64,000 bases of DNA from Diploscapter coronatus (lineage: Eukaryota; Nematoda; Chromadorea; Rhabditida; Rhabditidae): positions 71,749,249-71,813,248 of the forward strand of contig OZ038423.1 in assembly GCA_964036155.1 (NCBI GenBank). The letters are read 5' to 3'. A model generated the notes under the pieces. It was given only the letters and a program-made list of their open reading frames with translations. It searched no databases and was not told the DNA's origin. A program made the position numbers and the translations under genes. The number at the start of each line of letters is the position of its first letter. Positions within the stretch are counted from its first letter, which is position 1. This document shows, in pieces, positions 1 to 12,413 of the stretch.

Positions 1-1242
1 TTCACATGTGCATTCGAAGCTGAAAAATGGCATGATCATAAATTCGGCTTCTTTGGAAAAATATATTTCCCAATTAAAATAATTAGAGATTTTTACTCAT
101 AATTTAGTTTTTTTAAAAAACTTACAGATGCAAAGCATCACAGAAATATTTTCCTCGATCGATTTTTCTCAACAATCCCATATTGAACATTCCGGTTAAA
201 GAAACGATTGTCCTAAAAAATTAAAAATTTTAATTTATGGAAAGGAAAAGGTACCTAGGAAGATTATCTTTCAGAATCTGCACAGCCTTGATGATATTGT
301 TCATGAGAGTGACGTTTCCGTGGGGTGCCTGGATGATTTTTGAATCGTTTAAAAATCGATTTAATAAAAAAAATACTTACAGTTGAATTAATATAGTGAT
401 CAGTACAGAAGACGCAAATATCGTTCGCGCCTATGAAAATATTGACCAATTTCCAATCTTCTTTCACATTGATCTGAATATTCAAATAGCTTTTCAAAAA
501 AATCTATTTAAATTATACCTCCTTATGTGAGTTCATCGTGTTCACCAAGTTTCTCGCCTGACCAATAATATCTTTGGATTCGGCTCCTGGGACTGCCATA
601 TTTAGCTTCGCGATCTAATAACTTTATGATTTAAAACAATCTTGAAAAAGAATAAAATTCACCTCCCAAACATTCTCCGATCCAATTCCGAGAGAATAAC
701 CAATTAAATCCGGGTTGAATTTGCGTAAGACATCTGTAAAAGTAAAAAAAGTTCTAAATTAATAATCTAGGTCCAACTTCCAACAGTAATGTGACCATCC
801 AATCCTTTGTCACCACCGATTTGGAAGGCCAATCCTCGATATTGAAGCACAACGGCTAAAGGATCTCCTGGCTCAGCTCCAGCGCCATTTGCGGCATAAA
901 GTTCATTTTTTAAGGAAATATTTGAAAAAATATGTTTTAAAAATAACTACTAACTGTCAAAGAATCCCCCAACGCTCCAATAACTTTGATATCCGCATAT
1001 CGGACCTGATTGACATTTGTGGGTACTGTCTTACTTCTTAAACATTCAAAATATTACAAAAAAAATAAATTGTTAAAAATACTTAGCCATGACATTCGGA
1101 TCACAGGTCCATCCCGGAGCGCCCATATCTTTGATCGCGGCATTTACAAGGAGAGCTGTTATCCAAAATGATAAAGCTACTAAATTAAGAGGGATATTTT
1201 TACAAGGAAAAAGGTAGACTAACAAATAACATTCCGGATCAT
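1..1242 (-). CDS. Phospholipase B-like GDSL lipase, secreted (3' end beyond window)
   Basis: SGNH/GDSL-family lipase like membrane-associated phospholipase B1, which releases fatty acids from phospholipids outside the cell. The first exon starts at 1242 and is joined to a second that gives a signal peptide (MIRNVILALSFWITALL). About eight short exons follow. Block I reads VIGALGDSLT near 970-1010, with the nucleophile Ser. A later exon (about 470-430) reads KEDWKLVNIFIGANDICVFC, the typical PLB1 block with the G-x-N-D motif. The leftmost exons encode an MFNMG...FCDALH stretch and FECTCE, matching the PLB1 C-terminal catalytic region, so only the last part is missing. It is divergent from the next gene across a 1.76-kb gap. 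The family call is firm; exact exon ends were read by eye. Confidence 0.86.
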
Positions 1243-3002
1243 GGTTTATTCAGTAGTCGAATTCCGGGAGTCTCTTAGCCGCGTCAATAAATTATCGATA
1301 AGCTGTGCTTTATGGCGTGTTGAGGGTATGTGCTTATCAGCATTTCCATGAGTAGAGTGGAGACGGGAACAGGAATTGCGATTAATAAATAAAATCTTGT
1401 CTGCATGATATCAGAATACTTTAACCAAATGAATAAAAACTCATTTTATACAATTATTCTATGTGTAAATTTGTTATGTGCATTAATTAACAACCATTGA
1501 TATGTTGACATTTCAATTAGCATATGCATAGCAATAAATTTCTGATCATCCTGAGTGTTTTGAACTTCACCATTTTTCGCCGATAAAAATCCTAGTTGAA
1601 GCTTCGACGATACGGACTTATGTTTATGATAGGCATGAAAGCAGCGCGACCTGGCGTTGCAATTACCGCTTCTTGGGAATAATTGATTGGATTTGACAGG
1701 CCTTCGTCAACGAACAAGGAGGCAGGCATTGTTTGGTGGGGGGTTGGATGGATTTGACACGGATAGGGGATAAGAAGATAACAGATAAGGAGGGAAGCAG
1801 AGAAAAAGAAATGGATTCGATAAGTCCATTGGCAAGGTTAGAGGGAAAAGAAGGAACGCGCGCGCAACCCGATGATCACCTTTTAATAGGGGATGGATGA
1901 CGGTTTAAGTGTTAAAAAGGCGAAGCGCTTTTGCCCGAGAGACGATCCGATTAGATGCGAATATGGACACGGCGAAAACTTAAGAAAAAGGATATGAGAA
2001 AGAAAAAGAAAAAGACGAACACTCAGACAGAACGACGGACTGAGGTTTTTTATGGGTGTCCTCCATGTATCTTTATGCTTCATGTCTCTCGCCAACCCCT
2101 TTGGCAGCCCCCAGTTTAGAATGCCCCCACTGTCCTTATAGAAGGATCTATTGTACATATATCGTTCCATTTAGCTTTTAACCATATTACTTTATCTTTT
2201 TCGAGATCGAGATACACTGCATAATAGCTAATCTTTCGAGATTGATTAGGATGTAACAATTCATAAGATCGTGTCTTTTTCTGTAAATGAAAAAGTCTAT
2301 CTGTAGTATTCTCATCAAGAATGCATTATTGAGTATGCTAAAATTATTGTGCTTCCTTAATAAGTAAGCTATTTATAGTCATGGCAATACGTATCTGAGT
2401 GAATACATTCTCGACCTTCAGATTCCTGCATATAACCTATTGCATATTTTTGCTTATTGCTTGCTACCCTTTGTCGCTCGTCTACTATTGTAGTGAAAGT
2501 TTCGGAATATGTTCACGAAATTCTTGGAATTTCTAAAATTTTGGCCAATTCCCTGACATCTTCCAGAAAAATCGAACCACGGGGGATCCTCGATTTTTTC
2601 GTTGCCAGACTTACTTCGAACCGCGTTTGCAACAGTCGACTGTTTTTTCCTCTACTAAAATGTCAAAACGTGTCACTTGGCTTTTGCTTTTGCTTTCCCC
2701 TCATCCGTAAATCTCAGCCAATTATCATCCTTCTCCGGAGGAACGACCCCCATTCGCTGATCATCTTCCCTTTCCGCATAACATAAACAGTTCGTTTCCC
2801 TGCCTGACATTAAGCCATTCACTTTGCGGGATTACACAAATCCCGTATATCATTAGCATTCACATATTCTTTTATCACTTTCATCGATTTATCGGAGAGT
2901 TCACTTCCGGTACATTTTGACGATAGGTCATGCACTCTTATTTTCCAAACTGCGGGAAACTTCTAAAGATCCTCTTCATTCAGGTAAACCAACTAGAAAT
3001 AC
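1243..3002. other. Intergenic gap between two divergent genes
   Basis: It separates the starts of the lipase (-) and the Reeler chimera (+) and should hold both promoters. The open frames at 1883-2170 and 2457-2786 have no splice context or family resemblance and sit in skewed-composition DNA. No RNA gene or repeat was recognised. Confidence 0.6.
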
Positions 3003-6000
3003 ATGCTGATAAATAAATTGATATCACTGGTGATAGCTTTGTTATTATATCACGTGAACGCAGAAGCCCCCGTGGAAGGTCTGATGGAGACAAGTGGATT
3101 TCATTGCATGCACAAGTGAGAAATAGTATTTGTTCTTTTAGGGTTTGAAGCAATTTATAGAAATTCCATGCAATTGAACCGAAAACTCCATGGCCCACCT
3201 CAAACCAGTCATCCGCCGTATGAATTATCCGTTTTCGATCGACAAGGCAGAACCGTCGAGTTTTACGAGTTGGGGCAGGTTTATACAGGTAAACTGGGTT
3301 TATATTCTAAAAACAAACATTTTCTAAAATTTAGTCCGAGTAATTGGCTACATCCATTTCCGCGGTTTGATGTTGCAGTCACGTCTTTGCACTCCGGATG
3401 GACATATCATCGGCTCTCTGCGCGGGGGAGAGTTCCTCATAGACAACCGATGGCTGGATTTCGGTAAAAATCGACATTTCATCGATTTGCTGATTAACTT
3501 GATTGTAGGCGTTCAATACCACAACTGCACCGACAGTCCAATGTCGAGGGACGCGTTGACTCATCTGAATGATAGCAAGAAGTTCCTGCTGGATGTGCAG
3601 TGGAAGACGGAGCGGGATATTGGGGCGGTGCAATTTTGGTATTCATTATTCGATTAAGAGTGCTCATATATTTGCCTCTGCCAAATTCGATAGAATTAAA
3701 TATCGATTTAAGCCTAACAGTAGCCTCTGAAAACGATCTGTACTGGGAATTTTGGCGCCCGATGGAAGCCTTCCTGCGTCCAGCCAACATGGTCGATGTC
3801 CACCTCGATCCTTCTCTATTCCTCTACAAGAACAACACCGAAGATGTCGTTGTGCAGGCAAACCCAAAGATTCTCTATCTCAAAGGAAAGGGCAGGAAGC
3901 AACCGTCAGCTTCTTACTTCTGTTAACATCAATCGATTGATAGATAAATTTAGCTCTCAGAAGATATCGGAAAGATCGTTGAAATCGGGAGAAGAAACTG
4001 AAACCACGACTGCTGATTTTGAAGGAATGACGCCAACAAGTGCTGAGATGGCAGAATCTGAGGACGAGAAGCCAATGCTGGTGTCGAGCTTCGAGTTGAA
4101 CGAAGATTCGACTAAAGCGACTGATACTCATAGGGGTTCGTAAACTTCTGTATAAGTATATCTAAGATGCAGCGACGGTCTTCATTCAGATTTTCCTGGC
4201 CCTGAGCAAATGCTCGTAACTCAAACCAACGATTTCTCCGCTCCGTTCGAGGCTAGGGACGATGTCTTCGCCGACAGCGCTGAGAATCCGTTCCAATTCG
4301 ATGACAGAATCACTGATCCAAGCACGCAGCTGGAGACCGTTGTGCCCAGACAAACCACGTTCGATGAGGTAGGTGTACTTCTGTGATTTTAGAGGTACAG
4401 ACTATTTTTGAATGGGAATACAAAACTTGTTACACTCTCTGTTCATGCATTATCCTGTTATTCAGACCCAAACAACTTCAGTAGTTTCAGTTCACGACCC
4501 TTTTGCCCGAGGAAAGCAACCACAGTCTAGCAGAGTTGATCCAGAAGGAAGAAGAAAGTCTTCCGCATCGCAAATTCATCGTCGAACGCGTGTTGCATGT
4601 GCTATCTCCGAACGAGACGATGAGTCCACGGCTGCGAACTGGCGACGTTCGATTCCTGAACGCTCAGAACCACTTCGTCCAGAGGGACTTCATCGAAGAA
4701 AATGATGCTGACACTGTCGAAGGCTATAATTTATCATTTTACTGTTATAACTTTCAACTAGCTTTTCCTTTTATACGATTTTTTGCTAAATATTGCGTTT
4801 GGCGATGGAATTGTAATGTAGCTGACATTCGTCTTTGCAGAAAAGCCCTGTAAAGAGGCGAATTTCTGCCTGAATGGAGGACAGTGCTTCCAGAATTCGG
4901 AGGGCAAACCGATCTGTTTGTGCGAGACTGGCTTCATAGGCAATAACTGTGAAAGTGAGCTACTTGTTATTACATTAGGCATGAGGAATGCATGATTATA
5001 TGATTATCGACGTTTTCTGCATGATCTGAATATTTTGGGACTGGACATAGAGCATGTGTAGAAATTATATTTGACAAATATCACTTTTCAGACATATTTT
5101 TGTTTTGTAATGAAATATTCCAGTGAAAGACGCCTGTCTGAATCATGCATGCGCGAACAACGCGACCTGCGAATCTGTCTCGGAGAAGATCTACAAGTGC
5201 AATTGCCGGAAAGGGTTTGCGGGAGTGTATTGCGATTGTATGTCTTATTTCTGTTCTATTTGTATACTTCTGCATGATACTGTTATATTTAAAGCACATG
5301 GGGTTATGCCAGTTTTAAAATAATTTCAGTCGTCTGTGATTTACAATGCGGCAATGGAGAGTGCGTCGAGAAACAGGGAAATTTGATGTGCAAATGCAAC
5401 CCAGGTAAATTTAAATTTAAAAAAAGAAAAAATAATTCGAATTTTATTGATTTCTAGGCTGGAAAGGCTCCAAGTGCGATATAAGTATGAGAAATCCGTG
5501 TTTCTTTTAGTAATAACTTAAACCAGATATCGACGAATGTCTAACAGCAAATTGTGCGAATGGGGCTACATGCGTGGATAAAATCAACGATTATAAATGC
5601 CTATGTACCGAGGGCTGGATGGGGAAGAATTGCGATCGTAAATTGTTTTACTCTCTGAGAAACGAATTTTAAAACTTCAGGACCCTGCCGAGACATTTTC
5701 AATACCTGCAGAATTTGGAAACGGGAAGGGCAATGCGAAAACCAACTTACTACTTTCTTCGACATAAACTGTGCGGCTTCTTGTGAAATTTGTACGGTTA
5801 ACAACGAAACTATAGAAGGTAAGTCAACTATACACACCAGAGTAAACTGAAAGCTAAAAATACTATTCTGTTCAAAAACTTCAAGCTCAGAAATCGTGTC
5901 ATCACTTGTCCTTCAGCCGGGTAAACGGCATGAATGAATAGTTTTTCATCATTGCTTAGTTTTGCGCCTCTACTTCAGCGTATAGTGGCACTTTCGTGCA

Positions 6001-6949
6001 CTACTCTTTGCGCCTTTGCACTTCTATCTTTCATTGTGCGATAGACACACTGTCCCTTTCTTTTCCGTTGGACTTTTTGCCCTCTTCATTTCCGATGCTA
6101 TTTCACTTCAGAGGTCTCCCACCTCCCCCTGCAGCCGACTTTGAGCGTATTTTCTTGGCTGATCGGAGAATGGCAAACCAATTTCAAGGGTAATAATGTG
6201 AATTAGAATACTAAAATTAAGTTGTCGACTTTTTGGGTTATAATCGAAGGGCTTATGATGTGCCGATTGAATTCGTGAACACGACAATGTATTCGGAAGT
6301 TATATCCTTTTCTGTTGCGCCTACACTAATGTTCAAAACTCCATCGATCAATTTTACGTAAGTAATTCAAATGGGTTTCTCCAACTAAACATAAAATAAA
6401 AGGAGTAAAATACCACAAAATTTGGTGATGATCTTGAGAACTCCTAGATAAATATCAAATTATCTAAGAACTGAGTAACTCAGATCGATTTCCACGAACT
6501 ATTTCGACCCAGATGACGTTCACGTCACTCATGGATTCCTTACTATCGATCAATACACTTCCGATCCCAATTCATCGATTTCCCTAATGTCTGTTTCCAA
6601 TTTAGGTATGCAAAATTAGCATAAATCATAAAAACTGACATTATTTAGGAGCAATAATGATTGAAGAAGGGAAAATGACGACGCCCAAAAATAAATACGA
6701 CGGACCGAGGCTGGACTTAGCTTTAAAATACAATCACATTCCGGATGAATTGAAGGAAAAGGTTGATAAGGTAGACATTCGTGATATTAAATTTGTTCTT
6801 GCAGAAATATGAAACCTTAAATTTAGATCACCCGCGCATTTACTACGCGGAACGGCCAACTTATCCAGTACATCACAAGAGAGTTAAGGAGTAAAACGAC
6901 AAAGTACACGAAAACCTACAGGAAAATTCAAGACGTCGATTTTTCATAG
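3003..6949 (+). CDS. Secreted Reeler-EGF-ShKT-nitrobindin-like chimera
   Basis: Multi-domain secreted protein of roughly 840 residues, start at 3003. A signal peptide (MLINKLISLVIALLLYHVNA) leads into a Reeler domain (about residues 30-190: PPQTSHPPYELSVFD, then HLNDSKKFLLDVQW). An acidic Ser/Thr-rich linker follows, then four EGF modules between 4840 and 5640, the last with a calcium-binding start (NIDECLTANCANGATC). Next is one ShKT six-Cys module (5682-5820: CRDIFNTCRIWKREGQC). The C-terminal exons (6112-6949) match the THAP4-type nitrobindin/DUF1794 fold: VFSWLIGEWQTNF at its start and RAFTTRNGQLIQYI near its end. The phase-1 donor after the ShKT exon fits the first nitrobindin exon, so one gene is favoured over two. 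One linker-EGF join needs a GC donor (4723). The last 40 residues contain no His, whereas the human THAP4 domain binds heme iron through a His near its C-terminus; heme binding is therefore doubtful. Confidence 0.82.
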
Positions 6950-7771
6950 TTGCATACCTCATTTTAATTAGATCTATTATTTTGCAGAAAAAGTATAATT
7001 ATCGTCTGATCGCGAATTTTAGGGCACGCATGCAAAAAGTTGTTTTGATGATCTTTCGCCGCCTAATGAGAACATTAAAAATGCATATTTAGATTGGTAG
7101 ATGCAAGATTTAGGGATTTCAATTCGATTTTATCGCTTAATACCCTGGAAAAATAATACGTCATCATAAATAAAATGATGAGACAACTCATAGACATTAT
7201 GCAATCTCCTAAAATCTGCGGAAACGATAATTATGCAACTTATAAAGTGCAATAGACAAATAAATCATTACAATCTTCAAATTTGTTGTTAGTTCGAAAC
7301 TAAAAGAAACTTATTCGCTAATTTGCCAATTCAAATTAAAAACGATGATTAATTGGTTTATTTTCCCCAGGAGAATATTTTCGAAACGACATTTTTAAAA
7401 TGCTTTGATACCCGTTTTGACAGTTGAGGCCGCGTGCCGAGATGTCGAGTAATGGTCCGATTCGCCAGAGGATGGCAACATGAAAATGAGAGGATATTTT
7501 AAAGTCAACATATTTAACCTAGCTGTAATTTTAAGAGTGAAATGTAAAATGAGGAATCCTTCAAATTAACTAGACACTTAGTCACCTAGCAATTAAGATT
7601 TAGAAAAAATATCTACAAAATATAAGACCAAGTATACTATTTACAATAGATAGGAACTGATGACGTAATAATATTTTCTATTAAAAATTCAACGAGTGAA
7701 AAGGTTAAGTGCACGAGAATTTTTGAATAAAAAATTATGAAGTTAAATTTAAGTTAGCAAAATTAAAATAA
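6950..7771. other. Tail-to-tail intergenic gap
   Basis: AT-rich DNA between two convergent genes. An AATAAA-like site for the upstream gene lies near 7166. A GC-richer patch at about 7430-7480 stands out but joins no recognisable exon. Nothing else is seen. Confidence 0.5.
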
Positions 7772-9364
7772 TTAAGCTTCATCGTACATGCCGAGTTGGA
7801 ACGATTTGCCGCCTTCTTGGAACAATACATCCACGACTCGCTCCTTATTCGAAACTAGCACGGCGCGCACCTTATAGACACCCTGAAAATAAATCATAAA
7901 TGTCTTAGATAAAGAATATTCACTATCCAAATAGGTAAACTTTTATAAAATCTTAAAAATGATGAAGATCAATCATATCGTTAGCTAATTGAAGCTAAGA
8001 ACTCTAAATATTGATCAATTATTAAATTATTTCACGATTTATTATAAAGAAAAATATATGATTAAAACTCATAAACCAACCTTGAACAAGTCGATGAGCG
8101 ACAATCCTAGGACTGAGGGCGATTCGGGCAGTGGGAGAGTGGTGTTGAAGTCGATTTTGTCCTGGAGTTCCTCGATCGTGTGCGTGCCGGATTGTTGCAG
8201 CACTTCGATCAACTCCTTCGGAATCAGGGTCGTCACTTCGAATTGGCTGAAATTAAGCAAATCACTCAACTTCATTAAAATCAAGAATTGAAAACAGATT
8301 TACGTCTTACATAGAAATTATGAAATCCTTTATCAGTTTAATCAGAGATTGTCATTTAAGTTAAAGGTCGACAAAGGCTTATCGTTTTTTTTGTTTAATT
8401 TAGAGATATTTTCTAAATTAACAATCAACAATTGATAATCATAAGTCAAGAGATTAATTAGGATTTGGCAATATATTTTTTAAAAAAAAATATTTTGGTT
8501 TTCTAAATCAATAATTTGCATACCAAATCCAATCGGGCATGTAGAATTTGTCGCTCCCGCCTGTGCTGCAGATGTCGTCCCCGTCGATGTTGATCGACAT
8601 CATCGCTTGGCCGTTGTCCACCAAGTTCAGGTCTTTCTTCGTTATTAGTTCACCTAAATAAATTATAATTAACATAGACTGCAAATGTTTGCAATCAAAT
8701 ATCAGTGAGACCTTACAATATTAAATAAAGTGGCAAAATTAGCAGGAGGTTAGCAAATGATGGAGTCTTCGTCATTTACTAGCTGTCAAATTAGCATAAT
8801 GGGCGAGGTTCTTCATATTTTATTTAGATTTAACAAGATACGAAGATATCATAAATCTCACCTCCAGTAACGACGAAATACCCCGGCAGGACGACGTTGG
8901 CTTTACCCTTATAGCAGGACGGCTGCATTTGAGCATCGTAAGCCAAAATTGTTGTATGTTTCAGAACGATCGACAGATCCTTGGATGTGGAAGCGACAGT
9001 GAGCAGATTGTCGATGCCATCTTCACATTTGTACTTGGATGGAGCAGATGAGCTGGTTTGGAATGAAGCAACCAGGCACAATGCAATCTGCAAGGATATC
9101 ATTAATCTTGAGATAATGATGCTGAATTTGATGTTTATGACCGAATTTATTGGTCCCAATTCTAAATGTTCACTTTGCATAGGAGAACATGAATGATTCC
9201 AAGTTTATTTCAGATAAATTTATCGAAAGTTAGGTTTAATTGTCTGTTCAATAAGTTTGGCCAAATCCGAATCAAAACAACGAGATAACCGAGTGATTCG
9301 TAGCACATCTACAAATCTGTTTACGTTCAACACTCACCAAATAGACCTGCACTCTTGTATCCAT
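7772..9364 (-). CDS. Secreted protein of unknown function
   Basis: Five exons encode about 220 residues. The start at 9364 gives a split signal peptide (MDTRVQVYL joined to IALCLVASFQTSSSAPS), then a region with a few Cys (KYKCEDGI, QPSCYKGKA, DDICSTGG, PDWICQ). The last exons read ELIEVLQQSGTHTIEELQ and VRAVLVSNKERVVDVLFQ and end in GMYDEA. Phases agree at every join (1, 2 and 0). The few Cys and the alternating hydrophobic pattern suggest a compact beta-rich secreted protein, but I recognise no family and assign no function. It is convergent with the Reeler chimera. Confidence 0.75.
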
Positions 9365-12016
9365 TGACGAAATTGACTGCGAGTTTTGTGAGTATGAAGA
9401 GAAGGCAGAGCAAATGGCACGAGCAGGGCGAGTAATGAGGGTTGAATCTGATTATATCATCGAAATGACAAGGATAAATCAATGTATGCTACTCTGAAAT
9501 TGTAAAATTAAACAAATCCTCGATTGTGAAAACAGTGGTATTGAGAAAAGGTGTAAGAATGCCAGAAACAAGATCAAGTTGGATGTCTAGAAATATCTAT
9601 TTGATCATGAATAAATTGGCAAATTACAAACGTGTCGTAGAAATTTTGGAAAAACAGGAGAAAAATCCTTTAGCAAGAGAAAGGATGAATTTTATGACTT
9701 GGATAGTCTTGAATATAGTCATTTTACGATAGTCCTTGACGCATCCAAATGGCATGACAAAATTGGAAATATGATTTCTTTGCGTCAGAAAATAAAAGTG
9801 AAAGCCTTGCAGACTTCTAGTTAATATTTGCACCGGAAGAATTGGAAGGTTACCGAAAATCGAAAGAAAAGATGAGAAAAACTCTGATCAGTGGCATGAC
9901 TTGCGTGGTCCAAACAAGTTTTACTTCACAGAATTTCGCCTTCCCACAATCAGAGAAACCAGAGAATGTTCTTCCGACCTGTGCACGTCATTCTATTTGT
10001 CCCCGTCTTTTTCTTTTATTTCTAACTTTTTCCATTCACACCATGACTCTCGTCATAAAAGCTATTGTCTTACAGTTAACACTACACAACCTACACGAAA
10101 TGATTGTTCAAATTCTTCTTCTGGGTTCTTAATGATAAAATGTTCTAAACATGAAGGGTATAGAGATTATTCGAATTGTTAAAGTTTAGTTGATGATCTA
10201 AAGAGATGATAAAGTTATGTTTTAAACTCAGAAATCAATTGTTTTAGCTCAGAAACATCTAGGAAAGATTTAAGATAATTAAAGAAATGGTAAAGTTATA
10301 TTTCAAACCTAAAAGCAAGTAAAAATCGAATATCGATCTAAAATTGGAACGGCTCTTGTAAAACGACTCTGAAGAGATATTCGAGACCGCGCAATTATCG
10401 CCTAATGTCCTTGTGAGTCGCATATGATTGTCACTTTGGGCAGAAAGAACGAATGACAGCGAGAAGGATAATGACTCTGCGACTCTGTGCAAAGTGTGAA
10501 TCATCCAGGTATTTTGGTATCTTTGGACTTTGGTCAGCTGGTTTTTGTAATCTGGACAAAACCAACTCATAGAACATATCACATAGAAAACTGTTTATTC
10601 TAAGTTCTGGATTTTCAAAATCTAAACTTTTTCACCACTGGGCAGAAATCGAATTTAGAATTTTATTGGAATTAACATATATTTCAAAGATTTCCAATGA
10701 GCTGATCGAAATGTTCATTTTTTCCAACCCCCCGAGATGATCGGCTGCGCTCTTCCGGATCCTCCAGAGATATACGGTCAGTGCTCGACATCGTAAGAAA
10801 GCCATCACTTGAAGTTCGACCTGTGAATTTGACTCGTAGAAAAAGACACCGGCTTTTTTTCTTTTCTTCTCTTGCTTTCTCATACTATTTCTTAGAAAAC
10901 CCGGTGTCTTTTTCTATGAGCCGTGGATTTCACTCATTTTTATTCAAAATCCAAAACAGTGAATTTCCCAAAATGGCGAAAATTTCAGATTCAAGGCTTC
11001 CTATAAAATGGATCGTGAAAAATCCAAATTAGCAATTATTTTCAATTTAATTTTACGTACACTCCGAAAGATTTCTAAATATGATATCTATTTTCTAAAG
11101 CTTTTAAGAATTTTTGTAAAAATGTCAAATGTTTCGCAATAATATTCCCAAAAATTTGATTTCAAAAACCAGACTCTGTTCTAGTTTATGCCTTCCTAGA
11201 ATTCGATAGCCTTCACTCCATTTATAGCTCTTTCTTCCTTTATGGAAGGGCACTTGATAATGTATTTTTCTGCAAAGTGGACATTTTTGACTGATAGCAA
11301 GAATAGTGAAAATTGTTCGATAATCCAAAGTGGAAAGAATTCGGAAGATGAAATGAGTACTATTTCGGTGAGTATTTCGGATCATTTGTAAAAATCATTA
11401 TCATGTTTACTAAAGTCTACCACTTTTTCATGCACATAGAATTAGGAAAAAAGTATTCTTTACAAAGTTTAAGCCGATTTTTACCAAGGGTTTGGCATAA
11501 AAATGAGAACTATCAGTTCTTACAAAGTCCCTAAGATGTCTTGGCTTCACGTGCACTGATTAAATGTCCGAGAAAATGGCCTAAGCAGCTTAAAAATCGA
11601 ATGCAATGGAAAGCAAAGAGGCTCTTTGGAAATTGACAGTTCTTTGCCGCTAATTCACAGATGATTTATAATTTTCAAGGAAAAATACCGAGAAATAATG
11701 CTTTTTGAAGACTAAACACGACACTGCAAGGTGTTCTTTCTATGATTTATGAGCTCGTTTTTATCGAAGTTTGAAATGAATCTTCTGTACCAGGCAATCG
11801 TGAAATTCTTTCAATTATTACATCATTAAAAAAATTAAGAATATCATTGATAATTTTAGCACAATGCAAACTCTTAACAAGCCATTCCCTTTACCTATCC
11901 CATAAAATACGAAATATAAACTTTCTAAAATTCATAATTTACTTCCAAGAAACATTAATTGGATTTGAAAAATAGCTTTTAATTAAATATAAATTAAAAA
12001 CAAAAAAAACTTCCAG
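9365..12016. other. Long intergenic gap with a foldback
   Basis: It contains the inverted repeat at 10833-10920, annotated separately. A GC-richer patch at 10735-10795 reads on the minus strand as a possible first exon (MSSTDRISLEDPEERSRSSR, then a GT donor). A 100-codon open frame lies below it (about 10562 to 10259, -). I could not link these into a credible gene. Other open frames look like chance. Confidence 0.45.
10833..10920. repeat. Foldback with 20-nt arms
   Basis: The left arm at 10833-10852 (CTCGTAGAAAAAGACACCGG) is the reverse complement of 10901-10920 except for one position, which would be a G-U pair in RNA. The 48-nt loop is pyrimidine-rich. It may be a small inverted-repeat transposon remnant or a transcribed hairpin. 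The loop is long for an ordinary pre-miRNA. Confidence 0.75.
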
Positions 12017-12413
12017 AAACAGTGACGCTCTCGAAACGAAGCAAGTTGAAGGCGAGTCTGGAGATGGCCGCGTTGAGCGTGTTGCGTTCGCGGAAGTCGA
12101 ACAAAAAGGAGTTGACGAGCAAGCCGCCCAGTAAGGCCCGGAATAGAAAGGTATTCAATAAACAAGCTGTAAATACGAAGCAAATTATCGCTTAAAATTG
12201 CTAATATTTCAAAATTTATTAATCGAGCAAAAATTAAACTATTTTTCCTCGAAAGTACAGAGATGCAGAGGAAAAAAAGAATACTCTGTCGATTTTTCCC
12301 TGTTTATTTGTTTCTAATGGAAAAAAACTTTGATTATCTGATCAGCAACTATATCTTTAATTATGCTAACTTTTCAGCCCAGCAATATCTCACAAACGCC
12401 TACAGGACGTTGA
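12017..12413 (+). CDS. Possible basic two-exon 3' gene fragment
   Basis: A GC-richer exon at 12017-12150 follows a CTTCCAG acceptor and ends at AAG|GTATTC. It reads as a Lys/Arg/Ser-rich segment (TVTLSKRSKLKASLEMAALS, later LTSKPPSKARNRK). A TTTTCAG acceptor at 12377 continues in phase to PSNISQTPTGR and a stop at 12413. Composition and splice sites favour coding on this strand, but no upstream exon or start was found and no family is recognised. The overlapping minus-strand frame is probably its shadow. It could be the end of a gene with distant exons, or noncoding. Confidence 0.35.

Noticed and set aside
2457..2786. 109-codon open frame (+)
   Set aside because: No conserved motif or splice sites; it lies in the divergent promoter gap.
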